Assembly: GCA_017458185.1 (NCBI GenBank)
Contig: JAFTFY010000025.1
Location: 62,001 to 126,000, forward strand
Reading direction: 5' to 3'
Length of the DNA stretch: 64,000 nt
Source: Neisseriaceae bacterium
GTDB taxonomy: Bacteria; Pseudomonadota; Gammaproteobacteria; Burkholderiales; Neisseriaceae
Part shown: positions 1-9,959 of the stretch, one piece after another
Layout: each line of letters begins with the position of its first letter
How positions within the stretch are numbered: position 1 is the first letter of the stretch
Program-made: the position numbers and the translations under genes
Notes under the pieces: model-generated
What the model saw: only the letters and a program-made list of their open reading frames with translations
Database searches by the model: none
Told to the model about the DNA's origin: nothing

Positions 1-594
1 CACCTTATGTGTGAAAGTGTCATCTTTTTCACGCGTAATCAGCACCGCTCGTTTAACAGGAGCCGAACCCAAAACCGTTACCAAACGACCGCCCACAGCC
101 AATCTTTGACGCAATATTTCAGGCACTTGGCTGACAGACGCACCAATGTAAATTGCCTGATAAGTTTCGCTGCCATAAGCGGTTTCATCAAAGCCGTCTC
201 GCACTTCTAACGACACATTATCAATGCCCACTTTTTGCAAATTGATGGCGGCTCTTTGGGATTGCTCGCCGTCTAAATCAATAGAAGTAACCTTGCCTGC
301 CATTTTTGCCATCACCGCAGTGGCATAACCGCCGCCTGTGCCGATTTCCAAAACGCTGTCGGTTTCCTGCAAATCTAACGCCTGAATCAGTCGTGCGACA
401 ATTTTCGGCTCAATCATCAACGATTTATTCGGCAATACCAAGTGCATATCGGCGTATGCATACGCTTTTTGTTCTTCGCTAACAAATTCTTCGCGTGGCA
501 ATTCTTGCAAAACATCTAACAGACGAAAATCCAACACATCCCAAGGACGAATTTGTTGTTCAACCATATTAAAACGAGCGCGTTCAAAATCCAT
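1..594 (-). CDS. pcm: Protein-L-isoaspartate O-methyltransferase family protein (3' part outside window)
   Basis: Open on the minus strand from an ATG at 594 to the left edge, 198 codons with no stop, so the C-terminus lies outside the window. The product begins MDFERARFNMVEQQIRPWDV and carries the SAM-binding motif I EIGTGGGY at residues 83-90, followed by an acidic residue at the end of the next strand (TSIDLDG). This is the class I methyltransferase layout of the Pcm family, which repairs isoaspartyl residues in aged proteins using SAM in the cytoplasm. Some neisserial family members lack proven repair activity, so the family call is firmer than the substrate. Confidence 0.85.
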   Translation of the reverse strand, partial: MDFERARFNMVEQQIRPWDVLDFRLLDVLQELPREEFVSEEQKAYAYADMHLVLPNKSLMIEPKIVARLIQALDLQETDSVLEIGTGGGYATAVMAKMAGKVTSIDLDGEQSQRAAINLQKVGIDNVSLEVRDGFDETAYGSETYQAIYIGASVSQVPEILRQRLAVGGRLVTVLGSAPVKRAVLITREKDDTFTHKV

Positions 595-750
595 TTTCTG
601 CTCCGTTGCGTGCCTTAAACGGCAGTGTTTATAAAATCCTGGCATTATCGCATATTTTAAAAAGGGTGTGTTGTGCTTCGTCTGGTGATTGAATGGGTAA
701 ATTGATAAAAACAATGAAAAACAGATAAAAATAGAATATGGTTAATGTTT

Positions 751-788
751 CAGGCAGCCTAAAAAAATAAGTTTATTCAGGCTGCCTG
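751..788. terminator. Inverted pair of DUS cores, likely terminator
   Basis: CAGGCAGCC (751-759) and GGCTGCCTG (780-788) pair across about 20 nt of AT-rich loop, downstream of the minus-strand gene ending at 836. Inverted DUS pairs at gene ends are a known neisserial terminator arrangement. Otherwise 595-835 shows nothing clear. Confidence 0.5.
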
Positions 789-835
789 CAAATAAGGGGA
801 TATAAAATAGATATACCCATTCAAAACAACAACGC

Positions 836-1603
836 TTATTCAATGCCTGCTTGTTGTTTAATATCGTCCATCGCTTGGGTTAAATGCAAACGCAAGGTAT
901 CATGCACGGCTTCGTCTAATTCATTTGGCAATTCGTGTTGCAACTGCCACGCCAAAGACGACATATAGCGTTGTAAGGCATTTTTCACCGCACCTGCAAT
1001 AACCTGATTTAAATGCGGACGCAGTTTTTCGGTGAGTTGTTCAATTAACACTTTTTCGTCCATCACCGCTACTTTTTGTTGTTTGGCAATCGGCGGTTCA
1101 ACCACTTTTACCATATATGTAGGCATTTGCGAAACTTTTGGCGGTTGGGCAAATAAATCTTGCACGGTGTCGTAAGCGGTTTTATTTTGCGTGGCAGGCG
1201 GTTCAATATTATTATCCGCAGGCGTGTTTTCGTGGTTGGTATCTTCGTCTAAATATTCAAAAAAGTTTTCGCCTGCTGCTTGCATTTGCAATTTTTCTTC
1301 GGGCGTAAGCATAACGGTGTTATTTCCATTTGGCTCGCCTTTGGATAATATATCTTCGGCGGTTTGTTGCCAAACATCGCCAAAAAGTACTTGCACGGAA
1401 TTGTCATTCTCGTCATCGGCTAATAAATTGTGTTTTTTTTGCCATTCTTTTAAGTGTTGTTGAAAGGCTTTATTTTTGATATTTTTTTCGTCATCAGTCG
1501 GCGGCGGCGGCATTTCGTTAATGCCCGCACGAATGTTTTGTTGTTGTTGTTTTAATAATTGCACCCAAGACGGGTCTTCATTGTGTTGATTGTTTCTGCT
1601 CAT
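836..1603 (-). CDS. Hypothetical Gln-rich cytoplasmic protein
   Basis: 255 residues; not recognised. There is no signal peptide or membrane segment. The N-terminal 160 residues are hydrophilic, rich in Gln, Asn and Pro and probably disordered, including a PPPP run near residue 32. The C-terminal 80 residues look helical and amphipathic (LIEQLTEKLRPHLNQVI and onward to DDIKQQAGIE) and may be an oligomerising or docking domain. The shape, a disordered acidic N-terminus plus a short helical C-terminus, recalls scaffold proteins such as PopZ, but that is only architectural. It stands alone between pcm and hns with DUS pairs on both sides. Confidence 0.7.
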   Translation of the reverse strand: MSRNNQHNEDPSWVQLLKQQQQNIRAGINEMPPPPTDDEKNIKNKAFQQHLKEWQKKHNLLADDENDNSVQVLFGDVWQQTAEDILSKGEPNGNNTVMLTPEEKLQMQAAGENFFEYLDEDTNHENTPADNNIEPPATQNKTAYDTVQDLFAQPPKVSQMPTYMVKVVEPPIAKQQKVAVMDEKVLIEQLTEKLRPHLNQVIAGAVKNALQRYMSSLAWQLQHELPNELDEAVHDTLRLHLTQAMDDIKQQAGIE

Positions 1604-1696
1604 TGTGGTGATTTCCGAAAAAGTGTGAAAGGGTGTTTTATTTTAAAATGAATAGTCTGTTTCTGTCAAAGTAATAGTCAATATAATATAAATATT

Positions 1697-1767
1697 TTCA
1701 GGCAGCCTGAACATTTGTGTTTCAGGCTGCCTGAAAAAAATCTCGAACATTTCTGCCCGAGATTTTT
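1697..1767 (-). terminator. DUS pair plus intrinsic terminator after hns
   Basis: Two inverted DUS copies (1697-1711 and 1721-1735) sit next to a hairpin with arms 1736-1745 and 1758-1767 (AAAAATCTCG / CGAGATTTTT). Read on the minus strand, the hairpin follows the hns stop codon and ends in a T-run. Confidence 0.75.
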
Positions 1768-1785
1768 ATGTCATTGAAAAATGGC

Positions 1786-2085
1786 TTATTTAGCAGCCAA
1801 ACTTTCTAATGATTTACCACTTTTGAGTGCTTGTTCAACCCAGAAAGGTTTGCGACCTTTGCCAGACCAAGTTTCGCCAGTGGTAGGATTAACATAGCGT
1901 TTGCGGTTGTTTAAGTATTCTTGAACATCAGCCAAAGAAACATTGTATTTGTCCATTTTGGCAACGATGTCGCGAACAACGGCAGAGCGTTGGTTTTTCA
2001 ATTTTGAAATTTCTGCCGCAATTTTTTGCTGTTGTTTGGCTAATTCAGCAATGCGTTTTTGTGTTTTTTGATCTAATTGTTCCAT
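1786..2085 (-). CDS. hns: H-NS family nucleoid-associated protein
   Basis: 99 residues. The N-terminal half (about 1-45) is a charged, Gln/Lys-rich coiled coil for oligomerisation. The C-terminal domain carries the family DNA-binding signature: YVNPTTGETW (64-73) followed by SGKGRKP (74-80) and FWV. H-NS-type proteins bind curved AT-rich DNA and silence acquired genes. It is monocistronic, with a good sigma70-type promoter at 2130-2158 and a terminator after the stop. The length is typical of the short beta-proteobacterial type. Confidence 0.9.
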   Translation of the reverse strand: MEQLDQKTQKRIAELAKQQQKIAAEISKLKNQRSAVVRDIVAKMDKYNVSLADVQEYLNNRKRYVNPTTGETWSGKGRKPFWVEQALKSGKSLESLAAK

Positions 2086-2129
2086 ATGAAAACCTCATCA
2101 TGGTTGTTGAAAAAAATTGTATGTTTTTC

Positions 2130-2158
2130 ATTCTATCCAAATTTTTTTAATATAGCAA
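2130..2158 (-). promoter_or_regulatory. Sigma70-type promoter of hns
   Basis: On the minus strand, TTGCTA (2158-2153) and TAGAAT (2135-2130) are separated by 17 bp, about 45 bp upstream of the hns ATG. The -35 box is imperfect. Confidence 0.55.
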
Positions 2159-2248
2159 TATTTATTGCTTTTTCTCTAAAATAAAATCGTTATTGTGTCA
2201 TTTATGATACAATTCGTCCTTGTTTTTTTAAGAATGTATTTAAACAAA

Positions 2249-3877
2249 ATGATTAGTACAAATAATTTAACGATGCAATTTGGCGAAAAGCCGCTTTTTG
2301 AAAATGTGTCGGTAAAATTTGACGGCGGCAATCGTTATGGTTTAATCGGTGCCAATGGTTCGGGTAAATCCACTTTTATGAAAATTTTGGGCGGTGATTT
2401 AGAACCCACAGCAGGCGAAGTGGCAATAGAAGCAGGCTTGCGTTTAGGTAAATTACGCCAAGACCAGTTTGCTTATGAAGATAAAAGAGTGCTTGATGTG
2501 GTTTTAATGGGACACACGGAAATGTGGGCAGCGATGACCGAAAGAGACGCGATTTACGCCAACCCAAACGCCACAGAAGACGATTATATGCACGCGGCAG
2601 AATTAGAAGCGAAATTTGCCGAATATGACGGATATACTGCGGAAGCTCGTGCAGCAGAATTATTAGACGGTGTTGGTATTGAGCAATCTTTACATAACGC
2701 CACAATGGCAGAAGTCGCACCTGGTTTTAAATTGCGGGTTTTATTAGCCCAAGCCTTATTTTCTAAACCCGATGTTTTGCTGTTAGACGAGCCAACGAAT
2801 AATTTGGACATTAACACCATTCGCTGGTTAGAAGGGGTATTAAACGATTACGATTCTACGATGATTATTATTTCCCACGACCGCCATTTTTTAAATGAAG
2901 TTTGCACGCATACGGCTGATGTGGATTATGGTGGCATTACGCTTTATCCTGGTAATTACGATGATTATATGTTAGCGTCAGCCCAAGCCAAAGAAAGAGC
3001 GATGCGAGATAACGCCAAAGCCAAAGAAAAATTGCAAGAATTGCAAGAATTTGTCGCACGCTTTTCGGCAAATAAATCCAAAGCACGGCAAGCGACTTCT
3101 CGCCAAAAACAAGCGGATAAAATTAAAGCGGAAATGGTGGAAATTAAACCGTCAAGCCGCCAAAATCCATATATTAGATTTGTGGCAGATGAAAAAGCCA
3201 AATTGCACCGTCAGGCGGTGGAAGTGGAAAATTTATCTAAATCATTTGATAAAAAATTGTTTGAAAAACTGTCGTTTATCTTGGACGCAGGTGAAAGACT
3301 GGCAATTATTGGTCCAAATGGTGCAGGTAAATCCACACTATTAAAATTACTCGCAGGTGCATTTGACGAACACTATTCAGGCAGCCTGAAAGCCGACAAC
3401 GGCACCATCAAATGGGCAGAAAAAGCCCAAATCGGTTACTACCCCCAAGACCACGAAAACGATTTCGACTGCGAGATGACGCTCACCGAATGGATGCGAC
3501 AATGGGGCAGAGAAGGGGACGATGAACAAGTCATTCGCGGCACTTTGGGACGCTTACTCTTTGGCGGCAGTGAAGTGGGCAAACAGGTGAAAGTTCTGTC
3601 AGGCGGTGAGAAAGGCAGAATGCTGTATGGCAAACTCATCTTGCAACGCCCAAATGTGATGATTATGGACGAACCCACCAACCATATGGATATGGAAAGC
3701 ATTGAATCCTTAAATATGGCGTTAGAAAAATACAACGGCACGCTGATTTTCGTCTCTCACGACCGCCAGTTTGTGTCGTCATTAGCCACACAAATCATCG
3801 AGTTAGACGGCAAAGGCGGTTTTGATTACTATCAAGGTGGCTACGAAGAGTATTTGGCGAAAAAGGGCTTGGTGTAA
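2249..3877 (+). CDS. ybiT: ABC-F ATPase, YbiT subfamily
   Basis: 542 residues. Two ABC domains lie in one chain: Walker A GANGSGKS near residue 34 and GPNGAGKS near residue 355, each followed by a Walker B ending LLLDEPTN or IMDEPTN. A charged linker separates them, and there are no membrane segments. This is the ABC-F arrangement, whose members act on the ribosome E-site rather than in transport. The N-terminus ([16 protein letters not shown]) and the SRQNP segment of the linker match E. coli YbiT closely. The ATG at 2249 is chosen over an in-frame codon at 2195 because homologues begin there. The gene converges on argS. Confidence 0.92.
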   Translation: MISTNNLTMQFGEKPLFENVSVKFDGGNRYGLIGANGSGKSTFMKILGGDLEPTAGEVAIEAGLRLGKLRQDQFAYEDKRVLDVVLMGHTEMWAAMTERDAIYANPNATEDDYMHAAELEAKFAEYDGYTAEARAAELLDGVGIEQSLHNATMAEVAPGFKLRVLLAQALFSKPDVLLLDEPTNNLDINTIRWLEGVLNDYDSTMIIISHDRHFLNEVCTHTADVDYGGITLYPGNYDDYMLASAQAKERAMRDNAKAKEKLQELQEFVARFSANKSKARQATSRQKQADKIKAEMVEIKPSSRQNPYIRFVADEKAKLHRQAVEVENLSKSFDKKLFEKLSFILDAGERLAIIGPNGAGKSTLLKLLAGAFDEHYSGSLKADNGTIKWAEKAQIGYYPQDHENDFDCEMTLTEWMRQWGREGDDEQVIRGTLGRLLFGGSEVGKQVKVLSGGEKGRMLYGKLILQRPNVMIMDEPTNHMDMESIESLNMALEKYNGTLIFVSHDRQFVSSLATQIIELDGKGGFDYYQGGYEEYLAKKGLV

Positions 3878-3881
3878 GGCA

Positions 3882-3966
3882 GTGAGTAGTTAGAAGTGAG
3901 CAGTTATATTTTTCGTTTTGCCTGACGGTAAATAACGCTTCGATGATGCTTTCAGGCAGCCTGAAA
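3882..3966. repeat. Heptamer-type stop-codon repeat, copy 1 (degenerate)
   Basis: Just after the ybiT stop come the units TGAGTAG, TTAGAAG and TGAGCAG, then TAACGCTTCGATGATG and a DUS. The same order (heptamers, TAACGCTTCGAT, DUS) recurs near 20.65, 21.53, 26.16 and 35.62 kb. Confidence 0.65.
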
Positions 3967-3970
3967 ATAG

Positions 3971-4000
3971 AAAACGGAAGAATATCTCTTCCGTTTTTTT
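3971..4000. terminator. Bidirectional terminator between ybiT and argS
   Basis: Stem AAAACGGAAGA (3971-3981) pairs with TCTTCCGTTTT (3987-3997), with a T-run on the plus side and an A-run giving a T-run on the minus side. It lies between two converging genes. Confidence 0.8.
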
Positions 4001-4002
4001 TA

Positions 4003-6101
<2,099 letters not shown>

Positions 6102-6106
6102 GTTTT

Positions 6107-6118
6107 AGGCTGCCTGAA
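6107..6118 (+). repeat. One-sided DUS, clear AGGCTGCCTGAA orientation
   Basis: AGGCTGCCTGAA preceded by TTTT rather than TTC, so the reverse-strand alternative is broken. Similar one-sided copies are near 5441, 7189, 19058, 26617, 27383, 35195, 37848, 53346 and 60683. They fix the uptake-sequence dialect of this genome. Confidence 0.9.
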
Positions 6119-6130
6119 AGATAAAACACA

Positions 6131-6715
6131 ATGAATAAATCCTTATTTTTACTTTTTATTTTATGTACGCTATCCGCGTGTTCGCCCAAGTCGGAAGATA
6201 GTTTCAGGCAGCCTGAAAATAATCAAGTTGAAGTGATTTCCGCCGAAATTGTGGATAAAAGCCGCGAAAATGCCGATAAAAGCGATGAAAAAGACGCTTT
6301 TGGTCTTGCGTCTATTTATGCCGAAGACAATCGTTCGCCGTTAGAAATTCGCACCGCCGCATTCAAAAAAATTGCCGAAGATATGAAAGGTTTAGAAAAA
6401 GTGGTGAATGGCGAAGCCCCGTATGACCCCGATAAATTTTTAGAGCAAGTGGTTGAATTTTTTGGCGATGCTCATGAGCCTTTTCATTATTTTGAAGCCC
6501 AAATGCCACCCGATGACAAAAGGAGCAATGCCAAACCTGAAATTTGGACGGACGAAGACGGCTTTTTTAATCAACAAGTTAAATTTGCCGAAAACACTTC
6601 TGCCTTATTAGAAGCCACCATTACCGATGATTTATCCAAAATTAAACCTGCTTTTGAAACATTAAAAGGCTCGTGTCAATCTTGTCATCAAGGCTATCGA
6701 AAAGAAATAAAATAA
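6131..6715 (+). CDS. Cytochrome c' lipoprotein
   Basis: 194 residues. The N-terminus is a lipoprotein signal with lipobox LSAC (Cys17). The C-terminus holds the haem-binding CQSCH (Cys182, Cys185, His186) followed by GYRK, the usual end of cytochrome c', with helical sequence before it (RTAAFKKIAEDMKGLEKVV). Cytochrome c' proteins bind nitric oxide; the neisserial lipoprotein form protects against NO in the periplasm. A DUS lies in frame just after the lipid anchor and encodes FRQPE, so the disordered linker was partly built from uptake sequence. Confidence 0.85.
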   Translation: MNKSLFLLFILCTLSACSPKSEDSFRQPENNQVEVISAEIVDKSRENADKSDEKDAFGLASIYAEDNRSPLEIRTAAFKKIAEDMKGLEKVVNGEAPYDPDKFLEQVVEFFGDAHEPFHYFEAQMPPDDKRSNAKPEIWTDEDGFFNQQVKFAENTSALLEATITDDLSKIKPAFETLKGSCQSCHQGYRKEIK

Positions 6716-6744
6716 TTTTCAGGTAGCCTTTATAATATGGGAAT

Positions 6745-6927
6745 TTCTAAAAATTAAAAATGAGACAACAATCGTTTTATTTTTTAACAAACGGATTTGT
6801 TCGCATCTAACGATGCTCACGGTATTTTCTATAAATATCAAAAAGTTACGCGAACTCTGTTCAGCGTGAGCAAATCCGTTTGTTAATTTAAAAAAGTAAA
6901 AATCTCTATAAATTTTAATTTTTAGAA
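6745..6927. repeat. Nested inverted-repeat element (about 183 bp)
   Basis: Outer perfect 15-bp arms TTCTAAAAATTAAAA (6745-6759) and its complement (6913-6927) enclose a perfect 16-bp pair TTAACAAACGGATTTG (6784-6799) and its complement (6871-6886). Inside lie GCATC-TAAC-GATGC and crossing pairs GTTCGC/GCGAAC and GCTCACG/CGTGAGC. It has no coding potential and looks like a miniature mobile element. The ACGGATT core and the TAAC loop link it to the array at 16751-17296. Confidence 0.7.
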
Positions 6928-6965
6928 GTCCTTATATACAAAATTTCTTTCAGGCAGCCTGAACA

Positions 6966-8237
6966 ATGATTTTGCACAATATTTACAATTTTTTATGGAC
7001 AATCGCTCCGCCCATATTGCGTTATTATTTACGCAAAAGGGCGAAGAAAAATGCCGATTATTCGCTCTACTGGAACGAACGCTTTGGCGTGCCGTATGAT
7101 AATCCTGTGAAAAATGCGGTGTGGATTCACGCCGTTTCTGTGGGCGAAACGCGGGCGGCTATGCCTTTGATTGACACATTGCAAAAAAGGCTGCCTGAAC
7201 AACCTTTGTTGATTACGCAAACCACGCCCACAGGACGCAAAACCGCACAGCAACTTTTTGCGAATGCTCAATGTCGTTATTTGCCGTATGATAATCCTAA
7301 ATATATCAAGCAGTTTCTTGACGAACACGCACCTAAAATCGCCATTTTTATGGAAACCGAAATTTGGGTGAATATGTTGTTAGAATGCCAAAAACGCGGC
7401 ATTCCTGCGGTGCTGGCAAATGCACGGCTCTCTGAAAAATCGTTGTCGGGTTATGTGAAATTTGCGTCTTTATTTCGCCCCGCTTTTGCGTCTTTTGCTC
7501 AAATTTTCGCTCAAAGTGAAGATGATAAACAACGCTTACAGCAAGCAGGAGCAGGGCAGGTGAGCGTAACAGGCAATACCAAATACGATATGCCGATAAC
7601 GGACGCAATGCGACAATTAGCCGCTGAATTTCGCCAAAAAATAGGCACTCGACCTGTGGTTTTGTGTGCCAGCACCAGAGAAAAAAATGGGGTAGATGAA
7701 GCGAATTTGCTGTTAAATGCGTGGAAAAAGCAGGAAAATGCCGTTAAAAATACACTTTTAGTGATTGTGCCACGACACCCAGAAAGATTTCAGGCAGCCT
7801 GTGAATATGCCCAAAAATTGGGTTTTACCGTGCAAAATCGTTCGGATAATCAAACGGTTAGCGAAAACACGCAAGTGTGGATTGGCGATTCGATGAACGA
7901 GATGACGGCGTATTTATTGTGTGCAAATTGGGTTTTTGTTGGCGGTTCATTAGTGGATACGGGTTGCCAAAATGTGATTGAACCTTTGTTGTGTCAAAAG
8001 CCTGTGCTGTTTGGTTTTTCCACTTACAACTTCGCCCAAGCCACGCAGGACGCACTTTTAGCAGGCGTGGCGTATCAAGTGCAAAGTGCCGATGAATGGG
8101 CTGAAACGCTTTTGCAACTGATTGATAATCCAAAAGAAATGGAAAAAATGCAACAGAAAATTGGCGATTTTATTCAGCAACACACAGGTGCCGCAGAAAA
8201 AATTGCCGATAATATTGTGCGAATTATGGGTAATTGA
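6966..8237 (+). CDS. waaA: 3-deoxy-D-manno-octulosonic acid transferase
   Basis: 423 residues. This inner-membrane enzyme moves Kdo from CMP-Kdo to lipid A precursor, the first step of LPS core assembly. Visible: an N-terminal hydrophobic anchor (NIYNFLWTIAPPILRYYL), the WIHAVSVGE signature near residue 53, PRHPERF and the C-terminal GGSLVDTGCQNVIEPL, all typical of the GT30 family. DUS sequences occur inside the gene. The upstream 250 bp hold the nested inverted repeat and a DUS that abuts the start codon. Confidence 0.95.
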   Translation: MILHNIYNFLWTIAPPILRYYLRKRAKKNADYSLYWNERFGVPYDNPVKNAVWIHAVSVGETRAAMPLIDTLQKRLPEQPLLITQTTPTGRKTAQQLFANAQCRYLPYDNPKYIKQFLDEHAPKIAIFMETEIWVNMLLECQKRGIPAVLANARLSEKSLSGYVKFASLFRPAFASFAQIFAQSEDDKQRLQQAGAGQVSVTGNTKYDMPITDAMRQLAAEFRQKIGTRPVVLCASTREKNGVDEANLLLNAWKKQENAVKNTLLVIVPRHPERFQAACEYAQKLGFTVQNRSDNQTVSENTQVWIGDSMNEMTAYLLCANWVFVGGSLVDTGCQNVIEPLLCQKPVLFGFSTYNFAQATQDALLAGVAYQVQSADEWAETLLQLIDNPKEMEKMQQKIGDFIQQHTGAAEKIADNIVRIMGN

Positions 8238-8528
8238 TTGATAAATATTTAATTTTTTTATTGAATGGATTTTCAGGCTGCCTGAAACGCGTTGTGCAAG
8301 CCTTGTTTATTGTAAAAACGAACATTTTTCAAGGGGTTGTTATATGAAATAATTTCATATTAAAACGCTGTCTTAATTCATTTCTTATCTACGCACAATA
8401 TTTAATTAAAAAATAAAAAATAATATCTTGATATATCAAAGAAAAAACAATTTTCAAATTTAAATATTAGTTGAATTTTATTGATAAAACCATTTTTAAC
8501 TTATTGATTTTAATTGAAAAAAAATTTC

Positions 8529-8557
8529 TTGCCTTGCTTGGCGTTTATCGGTATGCT
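8529..8557 (+). promoter_or_regulatory. Candidate promoter of Roadblock gene 1
   Basis: TTGCCT (8529-8534) and TATGCT (8552-8557) with a 17-bp spacer give a leader of about 110 nt before the ATG at 8672. Upstream, 8238-8528 is AT-rich with one DUS near 8270 and nothing else I can name. Confidence 0.45.
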
Positions 8558-8599
8558 TTGGACTGTTTCCAGTAAGCAAATAAAGGAAACGCCACTTGC

Positions 8600-8640
8600 G
8601 GGGCATTCGAGAAACGAACACAATTTGTTTCGCCCCTTTT
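8600..8640 (+). promoter_or_regulatory. Leader hairpin of Roadblock gene 1, terminator-like
   Basis: GGGGC (8600-8604) pairs with GCCCC (8632-8636), and GAAAC pairs with GTTTC inside. The stem is followed directly by TTTTT. It lies in the 5' leader about 32 bp before the start codon, so it could be an attenuator or an mRNA-stabilising hairpin. Confidence 0.5.
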
Positions 8641-8671
8641 TATCAACCATGACATTTATGGAGACATAAAT

Positions 8672-9031
8672 ATGAAAATCTCACAAGCATTGGACGAATG
8701 TATGGCGATTGACGGTGCAATCGCTGCATCAGTTGTAGATTCTAACAACGGTTTTATGTTGGGTGCGCAAGGCAAAGGTTTGGACTTGGAATACGCATCG
8801 GCTGGTAACACCGAGTTGTATCACGCCAAACAAAAAATTATGAAAAACTTGGGGCTAACTGGTGAAAAAATCGATGATTTCTTAATCACTTTGACCACTC
8901 AGTTGCACATTTTAATGCCTGCTCATCAATTAGACGGTGTGTTCATTTACTTCGTATTGGACAAAAACAAAGGCACATTAGCGTTGGCTCGCCGTCAATT
9001 AAAAGACATCGCAAACAAATTGGAACTGTAA
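8672..9031 (+). CDS. Roadblock/LC7-like protein, copy 1
   Basis: 119 residues, cytoplasmic, no signal peptide. The pattern fits a Roadblock/LC7 fold: helix, a strand with the IDGAIAASVVDSNNGFMLGA segment, a central helix, then strands around HILMPAHQLDGVFIYFVL and a final helix LALARRQLKDIANKL. Family members are dimeric scaffolds that often regulate small GTPases (MglB is one). No MglA-type GTPase gene lies in this window. It differs from the second copy at only four residues. GGAG sits 7-8 nt before the ATG, and gene 1 has its own leader hairpin and terminator, so it is probably strongly expressed alone. Confidence 0.7.
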   Translation: MKISQALDECMAIDGAIAASVVDSNNGFMLGAQGKGLDLEYASAGNTELYHAKQKIMKNLGLTGEKIDDFLITLTTQLHILMPAHQLDGVFIYFVLDKNKGTLALARRQLKDIANKLEL

Positions 9032-9047
9032 TCTAACAGTTTGAAAA

Positions 9048-9082
9048 AACGGACGATTTTTTGTAATCGTCCGTTTTTTTTT
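9048..9082 (+). terminator. Intrinsic terminator of Roadblock gene 1
   Basis: Stem ACGGACGATT (9049-9058) / AATCGTCCGT (9065-9074) followed by an uninterrupted T-run. Confidence 0.85.
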
Positions 9083-9102
9083 GGTGAAATATTTTCAGGC
9101 TG

Positions 9103-9299
9103 AAACCTTTGCAAAACTCAATCTGAAACAAAAAAGCGTCCGTTATAGGGTGGGCATTCTTGCCCACCACTCTGCCTGCGGCGTTGATTATTTATTGATA
9201 TTTAAGAAAATTCCGCCCTGTCGGGCGGTTGGTGGGCTGGAAAGCCCACCCTATAACATTTACATTTATTATATAGATAAGTAGGTTTTGCAAAGGTTT
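9103..9299. mobile_element. Miniature inverted-repeat element inside a DUS (197 bp)
   Basis: Ends are AAACCTTTGCAAAAC (9103-9117) and its complement (9285-9299). The flanks CAGGCTG (9096-9102 and 9300-9306) are direct repeats; joining them restores TTTTCAGGCTGCCTGAA, an intact DUS. The interior is itself an inverted repeat around TATAGGGTGGGC and GCCCACCCTATA. No transposase is present. Related copies are at 38441 and 58730, and same-ended ones at 46151 and 47698. Confidence 0.7.
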
Positions 9300-9457
9300 C
9301 AGGCTGCCTGAATGTTTGCTTTTGGGTTGCTCACTGCAAATCACCCACTCATCTTTTGACATACATTAAATAAATATGAAAAAACTTGTTTTGTCGTGCA
9401 ACAGGCAGTATGATTAAGCCTAATTCTTGATGAGTAGTGTGATTAAGAATTACCAGC

Positions 9458-9496
9458 AAAGGGTAGAAAAGACAAACACCATTTGTTTTGCCCTTT
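9458..9496 (+). promoter_or_regulatory. Leader hairpin of Roadblock gene 2
   Basis: AAAGGG (9458-9463) pairs with CCCTTT (9491-9496), and AAAA/CAAA pair with TTTG/TTTT inside. It occupies the same place before the gene as the 8600-8640 hairpin but with different stem bases, so the structure is kept while the sequence has changed. Confidence 0.5.
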
Positions 9497-9526
9497 AAAA
9501 TCAACCCCCAAAATGGAGACATAAGT

Positions 9527-9886
9527 ATGAAAATTTCACAAGCATTGGACGAATGCATGGCAATCGATGGTGCAATCGCTGCGTCTGTTGTAGATTCCAA
9601 CAACGGTTTTATGTTGGGTGCACAAGGCAAGGGTTTGGACTTGGAATACGCATCGGCTGGTAACACCGAGTTATATCATGCAAAACAAAAAATCATGAAA
9701 AACTTGGGGCTCACCAACGAAAAAATCGATGATTTCTTGATTACCTTGAGTACTCAGTTGCATATTTTAATGCCTGCTCATCAATTAGATGGCGTGTTCA
9801 TTTACTTCGTATTGGACAAAGCCAAAGGCACATTGGCTCTGGCTCGCCGTCAATTAAAAGACATTGCTGGCAAATTGGAACTGTAA
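9527..9886 (+). CDS. Roadblock/LC7-like protein, copy 2
   Basis: 119 residues, identical to copy 1 except G to N in the LTGEK turn, T to S in LITLTTQ, N to A in DKNKG and N to G in IANKL. All four changes sit in turns or at surface-type positions, so both copies probably fold alike and may form heterodimers. The ATG at 9527 (preceded by GGAGACATAAGT, as in copy 1) is chosen over an in-frame ATG at 9488. The coding sequences differ at scattered synonymous sites, and similarity also covers about 70 bp of leader, so the duplication included the 5' region. A small mobile element lies between the copies. Confidence 0.7.
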   Translation: MKISQALDECMAIDGAIAASVVDSNNGFMLGAQGKGLDLEYASAGNTELYHAKQKIMKNLGLTNEKIDDFLITLSTQLHILMPAHQLDGVFIYFVLDKAKGTLALARRQLKDIAGKLEL

Positions 9887-9908
9887 TTGAACACTGTTCA
9901 ATAAAAAA

Positions 9909-9941
9909 GCGGACGGCTAAAAAAACCGTCCGTTTTTCTTT
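9909..9941 (+). terminator. Intrinsic terminator of Roadblock gene 2
   Basis: GGACGG (9911-9916) pairs with CCGTCC (9926-9931), followed by TTTTT. It is close to the stop codon of the converging HiPIP gene (9960). Confidence 0.75.
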
Positions 9942-9959
9942 TTGGAGATTAAAATGAAA

